Source: Pseudomonas sp. LD120 (GTDB lineage: Bacteria; Pseudomonadota; Gammaproteobacteria; Pseudomonadales; Pseudomonadaceae). From it: a stretch of 64,000 nt of DNA. The notes under the pieces are model-generated. The model had not been told where the DNA came from. It was given only the letters and a program-made list of their open reading frames with translations, and ran no database searches. Of the stretch, positions 29,971 through 38,635 are shown piece after piece. A program made the translations under genes and the position numbers. The stretch covers positions 992,001-1,056,000 of the forward strand of contig NZ_WVHL01000003.1 of the NCBI RefSeq assembly GCF_009861525.1, written 5' to 3'. Position 1 is the first letter of the stretch. Each line of letters opens with the position of its first letter.

Positions 29971-29977
29971 GGTTTCA

Positions 29978-30062
29978 ATGCCTGTGCAGGCGCGAGCGTG
30001 CTCGCGAAAAAAGGTTCGGGATCGCGTCAGCCTGATTCGCGAGCAAGCTCGCTCCTACAGGG
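29978..30062. repeat. REPIN (paired inverted REP elements) between phnX and phnW
   Basis: The right copy, TTCGCGAGCAAGCTCGCTCC at 30035-30054 followed by TACAG, matches a common Pseudomonas fluorescens REP. The left copy (29983-30008) is its inverted variant with the core GCGAGCGTGCTCGCG. The pair sits inside the phnWX operon and could form an mRNA hairpin that lowers phnX expression. Confidence 0.8.
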
Positions 30063-30074
30063 CGCGGGGATGAG

Positions 30075-31184
30075 TCAGAGGTCGAGGATTTCCATTTCCC
30101 GCAGGACTTCGCCGATGGCGCTCACCGCCGCCTGCATGCCGTGGCGGTCGACGTGGCCGATGCAGCCCACGCGGAAGGTGTCGACCTGGGTCAGCTTGCC
30201 CGGGTAGAGGATGTATCCCTTGCTCTTGACCCGTTCGTAGAAATCCTTGAACTGGTAACGCGGGTCTTGCGGGGCGTGGAAGGTGACGATGATCGGCGCC
30301 TGGATCGCTTCCGGCAGAAAGCTCCGCAGGCCCAGTTCGCCCATGCCCTGCAGCAGCGTCTGGCAGTTGTCGGCATAGCGTGCATGACGCGCCGGCAGGC
30401 CGCCCTGCTCGTGGTATTGCAGCAGCGCTGCGTGCAGCGCGGCCACCACATGGGTCGGTGGGGTGAAGCGCCACTGGCCGGTCCTGGCCATGTAGTCGTG
30501 CTGGTCGTGCAGGTCCATGGCCAGGGAGTGGGCATTGCCGGCAGCCTGGGTCAGGGAATGTTTGTCGGCCAGGACAAAACCCATGCCGGGCACGCCCTCC
30601 AGGCATTTGCCGGAGGCGGCGATCAGCGCCTCGAAAGGGATGTCGCGGGCATCGATGGGCAGGGCACCGAAGGAACTCATGGCATCGATGATCAGGCGTT
30701 TGTGATGGCGGGCGACGACCTGGGCGATGTCGGCCAGCGGGTTGAGGATGCCGGTGCTGGTTTCGCAGTGGATCAGCGCCACATGGCTGATGCGAGGGTC
30801 GGCTTGGAGCAGGCGCTCGACGTCGGCGGCGGTGGTGGGTTCGTCCTCAGCGGTTTCAAACGTGCAGAATTCGCGGCCGAGCACTTCGCAGATCTTCGCC
30901 AGGCGCTTGCCGTAGGCGCCGTTGATCAGCACCAACACCTTGCCATCGCGGGGCACTAGGGTGCCGATGGCGGCTTCCACGGCGAAGGTGCCGCTGCCCT
31001 GCAGGGGCACGCAGTGGTGGCTCTCGGCGCCGTTGACGATGGCCAGCAGTTGCCGGCACAGGCTGGCGGTCAGTTGGTTGAAGCGCTCATCCCACGAGCC
31101 CCAGTCCACCAGCATCGCCTGGCGGGTGCGGGCGGAGGTGGTCAGGGGACCGGGGGTAAGCAGGATGGGCTCGGCGACGCTCAT
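30075..31184 (-). CDS. phnW: 2-aminoethylphosphonate:pyruvate transaminase PhnW
   Basis: A 369-residue PLP class V aminotransferase converting 2-aminoethylphosphonate and pyruvate to phosphonoacetaldehyde and alanine. It starts with the family signature [18 protein letters not shown] and places the PLP lysine in [14 protein letters not shown] (Lys 193). [11 protein letters not shown] and [12 protein letters not shown] are conserved family blocks. It is the first gene of the phnWX operon, divergent from the LysR gene across 109 bp. No phosphonate transporter is present nearby. Confidence 0.97.
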   Translation of the reverse strand: MSVAEPILLTPGPLTTSARTRQAMLVDWGSWDERFNQLTASLCRQLLAIVNGAESHHCVPLQGSGTFAVEAAIGTLVPRDGKVLVLINGAYGKRLAKICEVLGREFCTFETAEDEPTTAADVERLLQADPRISHVALIHCETSTGILNPLADIAQVVARHHKRLIIDAMSSFGALPIDARDIPFEALIAASGKCLEGVPGMGFVLADKHSLTQAAGNAHSLAMDLHDQHDYMARTGQWRFTPPTHVVAALHAALLQYHEQGGLPARHARYADNCQTLLQGMGELGLRSFLPEAIQAPIIVTFHAPQDPRYQFKDFYERVKSKGYILYPGKLTQVDTFRVGCIGHVDRHGMQAAVSAIGEVLREMEILDL

Positions 31185-31245
31185 GGGGTGTCCTCGAAAA
31201 GATGGGGTGACGCTACGGGGACTAAATTGCAGTTTGCCTTGTCAT

Positions 31246-31256
31246 CAATCAAATTG
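31246..31256. promoter_or_regulatory. Possible regulator site in the phnW/LysR spacer
   Basis: The small palindrome CAAT-CAA-ATTG lies in the A/T-rich centre of the divergent spacer, and AAATTG occurs again at 31224-31229. It is a plausible LysR-type site, but weak on its own. Confidence 0.3.
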
Positions 31257-31293
31257 TTTGTTGTTATGCCAGCCATCAGTGAGGCCGATAGCT

Positions 31294-32154
31294 ATGAACC
31301 TGTTTCAACTGCGCGCATTCGACGCCGTGGCCCGTGAAGGCAGCTTCACCCGGGCGGCCGGGCGGCTGTTCATCAGCCAGCCGGCGGTGACCGGGCACAT
31401 CAAGGCCCTGGAAGAGCATTACCAGATCACCCTGCTGCGGCGCACTGCGCGCAGGGTGGAGCTGACTGAGGAAGGCATCAAGCTGGCGGCCATCACCCGG
31501 GCCATGTTCAGTCTGGCGGAGGAGGCCCAGGCCATGCTCGAGGCCAACCGGCAACTGCTGACCGGGCGCCTGGAGGTGGCGGCGGACGGCCCGCACCTGG
31601 TGATGCCGATGCTGGCCAGCCTGCGGGCGCAATATCCGGGGGTGACGGTCAACTTGCGCCTGGGCAATGCTCAGGAAACCCTGGCCGCCTTGCTGTCCGA
31701 GCACGCCGACGTGGCGGTGCTGACCGAGATCGAGCCGCGCAAGGGCCTGCACCTGCAAAGCCTGGGAGAGTCGCAGATCTGTGCCCTGGTGCCCGCAGGG
31801 CACCCCTGGCTGGCGCTGGCCGAAGGCATCGCCATCGAGCAACTGGACCAGGTGATCATGGTGCTGCGCGAACCCGGTTCGATCACCCGCCGTACCTTCG
31901 ATGAAGCCTGCGCGCTGGCCAAGGTCCAGCCGCGGGTGCAGTTGGAGCTGGACAGTCGCGAAGCGGTGACCGAGGCGGTGGCGGCGCAATTGGGGGTGGG
32001 CGTCGTCAGCTCGGTGGAAGTCGGCCACGACCCGCGGGTGCGACCCGTGCCGATTCGCGGCGCGGGCCTGGTCAACCGGCACATGCTCGGCTGCATCGAG
32101 CGACGTCGTGACCTGCGCCTGATCCGGGCCTTTTTTGCCCTGGCCCCCGCCTGA
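31294..32154 (+). CDS. LysR regulator of aminoethylphosphonate catabolism
   Basis: A 286-residue LysR-type regulator of the type linked with phnWX. The helix-turn-helix reads FDAVAREGSFTRAAGRLFIS followed by QPAVTGHIKALEEHY, and the effector domain includes LEVAADGPHLVMPML. The ATG at 31294 gives a standard N-terminus; longer reading upstream would overlap phnW. Divergence from phnW suggests it activates that operon in response to 2-aminoethylphosphonate or a product. The following 200 bp before the YebC gene show no gene, only a degenerate REP-like segment. Confidence 0.9.
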   Translation: MNLFQLRAFDAVAREGSFTRAAGRLFISQPAVTGHIKALEEHYQITLLRRTARRVELTEEGIKLAAITRAMFSLAEEAQAMLEANRQLLTGRLEVAADGPHLVMPMLASLRAQYPGVTVNLRLGNAQETLAALLSEHADVAVLTEIEPRKGLHLQSLGESQICALVPAGHPWLALAEGIAIEQLDQVIMVLREPGSITRRTFDEACALAKVQPRVQLELDSREAVTEAVAAQLGVGVVSSVEVGHDPRVRPVPIRGAGLVNRHMLGCIERRRDLRLIRAFFALAPA

Positions 32155-32355
32155 CCCGTCCCCCGCGAGTTGGCGCCGGCTTGCCAGCGTAGAGACTCGA
32201 GTGATCGCCTGCGCCGGCCAGGCCGACCGGGGCTGAGGCCGGCAGAGCGGCGGCCGGATACTGACTTTTTGGTCGATCAGGGCTTTGAGGACGTATAAAC
32301 TTGCCCATCGCGTCGGCCAAATCCAACTCGACGCCATAGATCAAGAGAGTGAGTA

Positions 32356-33060
32356 ATGGGCGCACAGTGGAAGGTTAAACACAAAGAAGCGGCAGCCAAC
32401 GCCAAGGGCAAGATCTTCGGCAAGCTGGTGAAAGAGATCACCATCGCCGCACGTAACGGCGCTGACGTCGCCACCAACGCCCACCTGCGGCTGGTGGTGG
32501 AACAGGCGAAAAAGGCTTCGATGCCGCGTGAGACCCTTGAGCGCGCCATCAAGAAAGGCTCGGGCCAGCTCGGCGAAACCGTGCAGTACCACCGCGTGAC
32601 CTACGAAGGTTTTGCCCCGCACCAGGTGCCGCTGATCGTTGAATGCGTGACCGACAACATCAACCGCACCGTGGCGGAAATCCGCGTGGCCTTCCGCAAG
32701 GGCCAATTGGGGGCTTCCGGCTCGGTGTCCTGGGACTTCAACCACGTCGGCATGATCGAAGCCTCGCCGGACACCCCGGACGCTGATCCGGAACTGGCGG
32801 CCATCGAGGCCGGTGCCCAGGATTTCGAGCCGGGTGAAGAGGGCGCGACCCTGTTCCTGACCGAGCCTGCGGACCTGGATGCGGTGCAGAAGGCCTTGCC
32901 CGAGCAGGGTTTCACCGTGTTGTCGGCCAAGCTCGGCTACCAGCCGAAAAACCCGGTGAGCGGCCTGAGCGATGAGCAGATGGCTGAAGTCGAAGCCTTC
33001 CTCGAAGGCCTGGACAACCATGACGACGTGCAGGACATGTTCGTCGGCCTGGCGGGTTAA
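32356..33060 (+). CDS. YebC/PmpR family regulator (paralogue type)
   Basis: A 234-residue member of the YebC/PmpR family, which act as DNA-binding regulators or ribosome-associated factors at poly-proline stalls. The N-terminus [20 protein letters not shown] is shorter than the classic MAGHSKWANIKHRK form and resembles the YeeN-like second paralogue. Conserved blocks include [30 protein letters not shown] and [14 protein letters not shown] [12 protein letters not shown]. The ruvC-linked YebC is expected elsewhere in the genome. Confidence 0.85.
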   Translation: MGAQWKVKHKEAAANAKGKIFGKLVKEITIAARNGADVATNAHLRLVVEQAKKASMPRETLERAIKKGSGQLGETVQYHRVTYEGFAPHQVPLIVECVTDNINRTVAEIRVAFRKGQLGASGSVSWDFNHVGMIEASPDTPDADPELAAIEAGAQDFEPGEEGATLFLTEPADLDAVQKALPEQGFTVLSAKLGYQPKNPVSGLSDEQMAEVEAFLEGLDNHDDVQDMFVGLAG

Positions 33061-33067
33061 GACCGCG

Positions 33068-33125
33068 ATTCGCCGGCCAGCCGGCTCCTGCATACCTCTG
33101 TAGGAGCCGGCTGGCCGGCGAAGCT
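33068..33125. repeat. REPIN of the TTCGCCGGC type
   Basis: Inverted copies TTCGCCGGCCAGCCGGCTCC (33069-33088) and GGAGCCGGCTGGCCGGCGAA (33103-33122) face each other across a short loop. The long hairpin lies between the convergent YebC and LRR-kinase stops and may also act as a terminator. Confidence 0.85.
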
Positions 33126-33128
33126 GTT

Positions 33129-34442
33129 TTAAAGCCCCGCCAATGCCTCGCAGACCTGGGCAAAGTCCGGTCGTGCCAGCACCTCTGGCCGACAGCAGCG
33201 CTGCACCAGCGCCGTTAGTTTCTGCTGTTGCTCCAGGCTCAGCGAACCATCCTCACGCTCCAGCAGTTCTTCCAGCAAGATGCCGAAGGCCCGCACTTCC
33301 AGGCGTTGCAGCGCGCGGCTTTGCTCGGTGTTGTCCTGGGCATGGAAGGAGGCTGCGCCAAAATCCCCCAGCAGGCACTCGCCCCGGGCACTCCACAAGG
33401 TGTTGTGGCCATAGAGGTCGCCATGGGTAATGCCCTGGGCGTGCAGGTGCGCACCCACCGAGGCGATGCCCCGGGCGATGTCCAGGGTCACGTCGGCGTT
33501 GAAGCAGGCGTTGTCCGGGTAGATGTCCCGGGAGCAGGAGTCCAGGCTCGGCAGCGCCGCCAGGTTGGTAAAGTGTGTGTCGATCAACTGCATCACCAGG
33601 CCGTTCTGGCCTTGGGGATGATCCTGGACCCGGCCTTCGACGCGGATCAGGTTCGGGTGCAGCCCGGCGCTGATGCAGGCGTTCATTTCATGCAGCGGCG
33701 AGCCGTCGCTGGTCATTTCGCCCTTGTACAGCTTGACCGCCACCGCGCGCGGCGGTTGCCCGGCGGGTTGCCAGTGGGCCTGGTGAATCACCCCCGAGGC
33801 GCCTTCGCCCAGGCGCTGTTGCAGGGTCAGTTCGCTCCAGGGAATGCTTGGCGTGGAGGCCAGCGCCGTGGCGTCGGCTTCCGATTCCAGTGGATTGCCG
33901 GCGTAGGCCAGCCAGGTCAGGCGCGGCAGGGCCAGGAGGAACGGCGGCAGCTCGGTCAGGCGGTTGGCGGCGATCCGCAGCAGCTCCAGGTTGTGGCACT
34001 GGCCCAGGCTCTGGGGCAGGGCGGTCAGGCGGTTGCCGGCCAGCATGAGCTTTTGCAGCAGCGGGCGCTGGCCCAGCTCTTCGGGCAGTTCAGTGATGCA
34101 GTTGTCGGTGAGGATCAGCCAGCGTAGCTGCGGCGGCAGGGCGGCGGCCGGCACCCGTTCGATGCGGTTGGCCTTGAAGCCAATCATGCTCAGTTGCGCG
34201 CATTGGCCGAGACAGGCTGGTACTTCACTGAACTGGTTGTCCGAGCAGAACAGAATGCGCAGGCGGGTCAGGCGATGCAGGTCGTCGGGCAGGCTACTCA
34301 GGGCGTTGCCGCTGAGGTTGAGGATCTCCAGGGAGTCGGCAAGATCGAAGATCTCCCGGGGGAACTCGGTCAGTCCACAGGACAGGTCCAGGCGCTTGAT
34401 TCCGGCCAGCTGGCCGGCCCGCAGTTGAGCAAGGGTATCCAT
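33129..34442 (-). CDS. Leucine-rich-repeat protein kinase
   Basis: A 437-residue two-part protein. Residues about 15-185 hold about seven leucine-rich repeats of the form L-x2-L-x-L-x2-N-x-L-x2-LP. Residues about 205-437 form a eukaryote-like kinase domain: glycine loop GEGASG at 212-217, Lys 237 in VAVKLYK, catalytic loop HGDLYGHN (Asp 342, Asn 347) and DFG at 360-362. All key residues are kept, so it should be active. There is no signal peptide or transmembrane helix, so it is cytoplasmic or non-classically exported. The substrate is unknown. It lies downstream of the two unknown genes on the same strand. Confidence 0.85.
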   Translation of the reverse strand: MDTLAQLRAGQLAGIKRLDLSCGLTEFPREIFDLADSLEILNLSGNALSSLPDDLHRLTRLRILFCSDNQFSEVPACLGQCAQLSMIGFKANRIERVPAAALPPQLRWLILTDNCITELPEELGQRPLLQKLMLAGNRLTALPQSLGQCHNLELLRIAANRLTELPPFLLALPRLTWLAYAGNPLESEADATALASTPSIPWSELTLQQRLGEGASGVIHQAHWQPAGQPPRAVAVKLYKGEMTSDGSPLHEMNACISAGLHPNLIRVEGRVQDHPQGQNGLVMQLIDTHFTNLAALPSLDSCSRDIYPDNACFNADVTLDIARGIASVGAHLHAQGITHGDLYGHNTLWSARGECLLGDFGAASFHAQDNTEQSRALQRLEVRAFGILLEELLEREDGSLSLEQQQKLTALVQRCCRPEVLARPDFAQVCEALAGL

Positions 34443-34541
34443 GAACAGCGTCAGTACTCGAAAGAAGGAAAAGGGGCAGCAGAATAAAGGAGATCGGTGG
34501 GTTTTGCTGCTGGATAGGCCATTTGCCGACGCGGCCGAGGG

Positions 34542-34916
34542 TTACTGTGTTTCCAACAGCCTGAACGTCAGGGCCGCTGCATCCTGTTTCTCCGAGTAAT
34601 CGGCCATCAGGGTGAGATCCGTCCTCTGGCCCGCGGACCATAGCTGGCAAGCCACTCGCCTCGATTGTGAGCCAGCCTCTGTCGGGTAAACGTCCAGAGG
34701 AATCCGGCCGCAGCTGTCGGGTTTGAAGGCCAGGTGATAAGGCGGGAGCGTCAAGTTCGCAACCATTTCTCCCGAGTACTCCAGTTCCTCGATGATTTCG
34801 TCATAAATGGCAGGGCTCACTGCAAATACCGATAACGCCGATCGCTCGCCGTTTTGAATGGCGTTGAGCAGAGCGGTTGTGAGTCGATAGATTTCGTCGT
34901 GATCAAATGATTGCAT
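34542..34916 (-). CDS. Unknown protein, second of an overlapping pair
   Basis: A 124-residue soluble acidic protein starting MQSFDHDEIYRLTTALLNAI. The C-terminal part (PLDVYPTEAGSQSR, CQLWSAGQRTDLTLMADYSE) has the look of small DUF/immunity-like proteins ending in a SDLTL-type strand, but I cannot assign it. It overlaps the upstream gene by 14 bp, which implies translational coupling. Base composition is lower in GC than zapE upstream. No function is proposed beyond working with its partner. Confidence 0.65.
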   Translation of the reverse strand: MQSFDHDEIYRLTTALLNAIQNGERSALSVFAVSPAIYDEIIEELEYSGEMVANLTLPPYHLAFKPDSCGRIPLDVYPTEAGSQSRRVACQLWSAGQRTDLTLMADYSEKQDAAALTFRLLETQ

Positions 34917-35517
34917 CGTTCATTTCTCTAGCCAGCTTGCGGAACGCGGCGGGTTGCTTGCGATTTCTGGCCTCGCACAATATCAATGCCAGGCTGTGGT
35001 GCTCAAAGGTCTTTTTGACCGAGTCGGTTGCGACATTAGCCAGCGGGGTAGCCGGGTTGAAGTCGCTCTCCAGGGTAGAAACCATGTAGGCGCCTTTTCT
35101 GCTCCATTGGTTGAAGCGCATGACGTATCGGTCATTGAGTATCATGGCGCCTTCTTGCTTATCGTCCGAAAAGTAGAAGTCCAGGTTCGAGGCAAGACTG
35201 TCGTCTTGCTGGGCAAGGCGCTTTTGGTATCTGAGCAAGGTGCTAAGGCGCGCGCCGGGGGCAAGGCCAAAACCACTGCCTAGGGTCTGCTGGTTGAAGC
35301 AGTAACACTTGAACAACACCTCCAGCGTTCGCCGCTGGTAGCTCGTCGAGTAGCTTTTTTCATAAAAGTGAAAGTCGCAGGGTTCGCCAATCCGTTCATG
35401 CCCCGCTGCCGCGAGCGCCTCTGGCGAGAAGCTCTGCAGGCCAAACAGGTGTGGGTTCGTGAGCGTTGAGTTTTTCAGGTACAGGTGAAAGAGCTCGAAA
35501 AAGGTGACTGGCAACAT
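34903..35517 (-). CDS. Unknown protein, first of an overlapping pair
   Basis: A 204-residue protein starting MLPVTFFELFHLYLKNSTL, with many aromatic residues and no signal peptide, transmembrane helix or known motif. Segments such as FHFYEKSYSTSYQRRTLEVL and YVMRFNQWSRKGAYMVSTL suggest an alpha/beta cytosolic domain. It lies 51 bp after zapE and overlaps the next gene by 14 bp. Hand counts of 60-bp stretches gave about 50-55% GC against 68% in zapE, suggesting later arrival. It could be half of a two-gene defence or toxin/antidote pair, but that is inference only. Confidence 0.65.
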   Translation of the reverse strand: MLPVTFFELFHLYLKNSTLTNPHLFGLQSFSPEALAAAGHERIGEPCDFHFYEKSYSTSYQRRTLEVLFKCYCFNQQTLGSGFGLAPGARLSTLLRYQKRLAQQDDSLASNLDFYFSDDKQEGAMILNDRYVMRFNQWSRKGAYMVSTLESDFNPATPLANVATDSVKKTFEHHSLALILCEARNRKQPAAFRKLAREMNDAII

Positions 35518-35568
35518 GTTTATAACGACCGATCCTTGGATTGTTGGGAGCGCAGATGCCGCGGCGGC

Positions 35569-36687
35569 TCAGCCCAGTGGCTGCCCGGGACCGATTTTCC
35601 GCAATTGCCCGAGGCGGCTGCGGGTGCGCGCCAGATCGATGGCGTGGCCGCCGAGACACTCATGCAGCGGGCGCTGGCCGATCAGCAGCAGGCGTTTGTC
35701 TTGGTCGTAGAGCACGTCGATCAGGTTGATGAAGCGTTGCTGGGCGGCGATCGAGCATTCTCCCAACTCCGGCAGTTCGTCGATGATCCAGGTGTCGAAG
35801 TGGCGACTCAGTTCCAGGTAGTCCATGACGGCCGTGGGCTGTTCGCACACATCGTTGAATTCAAAACGGATGCTGCGCTGCTGGATCTGGCGCACGGTCA
35901 ATTGCCGGGCGCCTACTGTCAGTTGCGCCGCTGCGGCATGGCGCTCGGGCAGTTCCAGGACCAGGCGCTGGGCCGGGGTGCCGGGCCACACATAGCACCC
36001 CTGGGTGAAGACCTGCTGGTCGTGGGTCTGCGCCTGGCTACGGTAGTCGTGGGGGCCGCTCACCTCCATCACCTGCATGCGCCCGTTGATCAGCTCGATC
36101 ACCGGCTTGAAGCGGGCATGGTACAGCGGGTTGGGCAGCAGGCCTTCGGGGGCGTAATTGGAGGTCAACAGCAGGGTGATGCCGCGTTTGAACAGGGCCT
36201 TGAACAGCCGGTTGATCAGCATTGCATCGCCGATGTCGTGAACATGGAATTCATCGAAGCACAGCACCCGGCACTGGCTGAGCAACTCGTCTAGGGTGGC
36301 TCCCAGAGCGTCGGCCTGCTGCTGATGGCGGAACATGCCCTGGTGCAACTGGGCGAAGAAGTCGTGGAAGTGCAGGCGCTGTTTTTCGGCGATGGGCAAG
36401 GCGCGGAAGAAGCCGTCCAGCAACCAGCTCTTGCCCCGGCCGACGGCGCCGTACAGGTACAGGCTCTGAGCCCTGTGTGGCTGCAGCAGCAGCGTCTCGG
36501 CTTGCCGCGCCATGCAGTCGATCACCCGCAACTGGCCCGGGCTCAGGGTGTAGCCCTGATCTCGTGCCTGGTGCTCAAAGTAGTCGTGGATGACCCGCGC
36601 CTGGGCGCTGGGGCGTCGAGACGCCTGGCTGAACAGGCGTCGCCAGCGTGATTGCGGCGCTGCAGATTCTGACGGTAAAGCGGCCAA
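35569..36687 (-). CDS. zapE: Cell division ATPase ZapE (AFG1 family)
   Basis: A 372-residue AFG1-like P-loop ATPase that associates with the Z-ring during constriction and stress in E. coli. Walker A is GAVGRGKS at residues 80-87, Walker B is VLCFDEFHV, and the sensor-like LLLTSNYAPEGLLPNPL follows. The C-terminal RSRLGQLRKIGPGQ end varies in the family. It is the first gene of a minus-strand run followed by the unknown pair and the LRR kinase. Confidence 0.92.
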   Translation of the reverse strand: MAALPSESAAPQSRWRRLFSQASRRPSAQARVIHDYFEHQARDQGYTLSPGQLRVIDCMARQAETLLLQPHRAQSLYLYGAVGRGKSWLLDGFFRALPIAEKQRLHFHDFFAQLHQGMFRHQQQADALGATLDELLSQCRVLCFDEFHVHDIGDAMLINRLFKALFKRGITLLLTSNYAPEGLLPNPLYHARFKPVIELINGRMQVMEVSGPHDYRSQAQTHDQQVFTQGCYVWPGTPAQRLVLELPERHAAAAQLTVGARQLTVRQIQQRSIRFEFNDVCEQPTAVMDYLELSRHFDTWIIDELPELGECSIAAQQRFINLIDVLYDQDKRLLLIGQRPLHECLGGHAIDLARTRSRLGQLRKIGPGQPLG

Positions 36688-36902
36688 TGGTAGTTACCCC
36701 GATGGTTCCAGGCCGCTCACCTTAAAAGCGGCGCGACAATTTAACCAATCGAAACCCCGTCGGCCACTGATCTCGAAAAGGCATGGCTGAGGGCGCTGTT
36801 GTGTCTTGGCCGTGGCGTCAGGAAATGAATAGGCAAACTGGCGATTTTTTCCTCGGTTGCTACCCTCCTTGCAGCCAATGCTTCTGGGTAAGGATTGAGG
36901 CC

Positions 36903-37430
36903 TTGAATGGATATAAGGGGATGGCAGGGATCAGCGCGCTGCTTTGCGCGACCGCAGGCGCCACGGATTTGCAGGTGCAGGTGCGGGTCGACGTGATGCA
37001 TGGCTGCCAGTTGGTCGGGCTGCCGCGCGAAGCGGGTGTCGAGCAACTGGGTACCCTGGATTTTGGCAGCACTGCGCGCTTGGACAATCCTGCCGGTCCT
37101 TTGTCGGCGACCTTGCTCAGTGGCCGTCAACCCCGCCTGGAATGCAACCCCGATACCCCTTACCAGATGCGCATCGACGGTGGTTTGCATGGCGGCGTCG
37201 GTGAGCTGCGTTACCTGGCCAGTGACCGTTCGTTGGGCAAACCCATTCCTTATCGCCTTTACCGGGACCCGGCACGGCGTGTTCCGCTGCCAGTGAATGT
37301 GCCGGTCAGTGGCCGGGTGTCGGATTCCGGCACCGTAGAACTGCCCGTGTACGGGCGCATTGAACCGGTGGCCGAAATTCCAGGCGCCGGCGGTTATTCC
37401 GATGTATTGAAGGTGACCCTGAGCTGGTGA
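36903..37430 (+). CDS. Csu-type pilus subunit 1 (SCPU domain)
   Basis: A secreted fimbrial subunit of the spore-coat-U (SCPU) family used by Csu chaperone-usher pili. It has a signal peptide (MAGISALLCATAGA), the early Cys in HGCQL, LGTLDFGS, a second Cys in RLECNPD, and the C-terminal donor-strand-like YSDVLKVTLSW. I chose TTG 36903, with AAGGA eight bases upstream; ATG 36921 is an alternative but has no spacing to its ribosome site. Longer reading to 36783 would hide the signal peptide. It is the first gene of the pilus operon. Confidence 0.8.
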   Translation: MNGYKGMAGISALLCATAGATDLQVQVRVDVMHGCQLVGLPREAGVEQLGTLDFGSTARLDNPAGPLSATLLSGRQPRLECNPDTPYQMRIDGGLHGGVGELRYLASDRSLGKPIPYRLYRDPARRVPLPVNVPVSGRVSDSGTVELPVYGRIEPVAEIPGAGGYSDVLKVTLSW

Positions 37431-37479
37431 GAGTGGGGGGCTGAACGCTACTGCGCAGGAGCCGCGCAGAGCAGGGACA

Positions 37480-37500
37480 GCCGCTTGTCGTGAGCGGCTC
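37480..37500 (+). repeat. Hairpin between pilus subunit genes 1 and 2
   Basis: AGCCGCT at 37480-37486 pairs with AGCGGCT at 37494-37500. It probably folds in the operon mRNA and could set the relative level of the first subunit. Confidence 0.5.
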
Positions 37501-37525
37501 ATGTAGGAGTCCTGATGGAAGTGGG

Positions 37526-38074
37526 ATGGGCGCAATGAACAGCGGGACCAGGACGATCGTCGCCCTGGGTGGGTTGTGTCTGCTGGTGCCAGATGCGCAA
37601 GCGGCGATCAGCGGCCAGATCCAGGCACGGCTGGTGATTACCGCCAGTTGTCAGGTGACCCATGGTGCCGGCGGCGCCCCTGGCAGCGCGGTCGGCGACT
37701 TGGGCATGCTCGACTTCGGTCAGCAGGGGCCGACCTGGATTTCCCCCATCAAGGCCAGCCTTGGCGACAACGCCGAAGGTCAGTTGCAGGTGGCCTGCAA
37801 TCCCTCGGTCACCGGCTTCACGGTGAGCATCAATGGCGGCCTCAACGGCGACGGCACGACCCGGCGCCTTAGCAACGGTCGCCTGAGCATTCCCTATCGA
37901 TTGTTCGTCGATGCATCCGGTAGCCATAGCTACAGCATCGGCCAGCAGCGCAATTTCGCAGTGAGCGGCAATAGCCGGATTCCCATTCCGGTATTTGGCT
38001 CAGTGGTCGCGAATACCCGCGCGATTCCGGCCGGGGTCTACACCGACACCCTGACCATCACGCTGGATTGGTAA
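37526..38074 (+). CDS. Csu-type pilus subunit 2 (SCPU domain)
   Basis: A secreted SCPU-family pilin. A signal peptide (IVALGGLCLLVPDAQA) is followed by GQIQARLVITASCQV, LGMLDFGQQGP, a Cys in LQVACNPS, and the C-terminal YTDTLTITLDW. The pattern of two cysteines in the N-half and a conserved Y-x-D-x-hydrophobic end is shared by all four subunits here. I chose ATG 37526, with GGA six bases upstream; ATG 37535 is also possible. It follows a hairpin in the gap after subunit 1. Confidence 0.83.
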   Translation: MGAMNSGTRTIVALGGLCLLVPDAQAAISGQIQARLVITASCQVTHGAGGAPGSAVGDLGMLDFGQQGPTWISPIKASLGDNAEGQLQVACNPSVTGFTVSINGGLNGDGTTRRLSNGRLSIPYRLFVDASGSHSYSIGQQRNFAVSGNSRIPIPVFGSVVANTRAIPAGVYTDTLTITLDW

Positions 38075-38094
38075 ACCACGAGAGGACGCACATC

Positions 38095-38631
38095 ATGCAC
38101 GCGCTTGTATCCAGGATTGGCTGGCCTTTGTTGGGACTGGCAATGGTGTCTACGGCAAATGCGGCCACCACCGTTACGGGGCAGATCAGTTCGACCCTGA
38201 TCCTCACCAGCAGTTGTCAGGTCAACGGGGTGGGGGGCAGCACTGGGCTGGACTTTGGTGCCTTGAACTTCGGCACCACCAACAGTCTGTTCAGCACCGC
38301 CACTGGTCAGGTGCTGGGGGGCGGCGGCGGAGCCTTGTCGATTCTGTGCTCCACGGGCACCACGCCAACCCTGACCATCCAGGGCGGTAGCAACGATGGC
38401 CAGTCCGCTGGCGGCACCCGTGCACTGTATGACGGTGTCGGCAATTACGTGCCTTACGACCTGTACACCGATTCCGGGCATTCGCAGATCGTGGCGATCA
38501 ACGGGGTGATCAACCTGGCACCGAGTACCGGGGTTGCGCAGACCGTGAACCTCTATGGTCAGGCGGTGGGCAAGGCGGGGCTGCCAGCCGGCACCTACAC
38601 CGATACGGTGTCCGTGCAACTGACCTTCTGA
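38095..38631 (+). CDS. Csu-type pilus subunit 3 (SCPU domain)
   Basis: A 178-residue secreted SCPU pilin. Its signal peptide is WPLLGLAMVSTANA, then TLILTSSCQV, LNFGTTNSLF, LSILCSTGTTP, and the end YTDTVSVQLTF. The start at 38095 follows GAGAGGA. It is Gly/Thr/Ser-rich, as major Csu subunits are, and with the closest spacing to subunit 4 (4 bp) may be the main shaft protein or its partner; which subunit is major is not shown by the sequence. Confidence 0.86.
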   Translation: MHALVSRIGWPLLGLAMVSTANAATTVTGQISSTLILTSSCQVNGVGGSTGLDFGALNFGTTNSLFSTATGQVLGGGGGALSILCSTGTTPTLTIQGGSNDGQSAGGTRALYDGVGNYVPYDLYTDSGHSQIVAINGVINLAPSTGVAQTVNLYGQAVGKAGLPAGTYTDTVSVQLTF

Positions 38632-38635
38632 TGCC

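Noticed and set aside
32155..32355. REP-like GCGCCGGCTTGCCAGC segment between the LysR and YebC genes
   Set aside because: Only one decayed arm is visible, not enough to call a repeat element.
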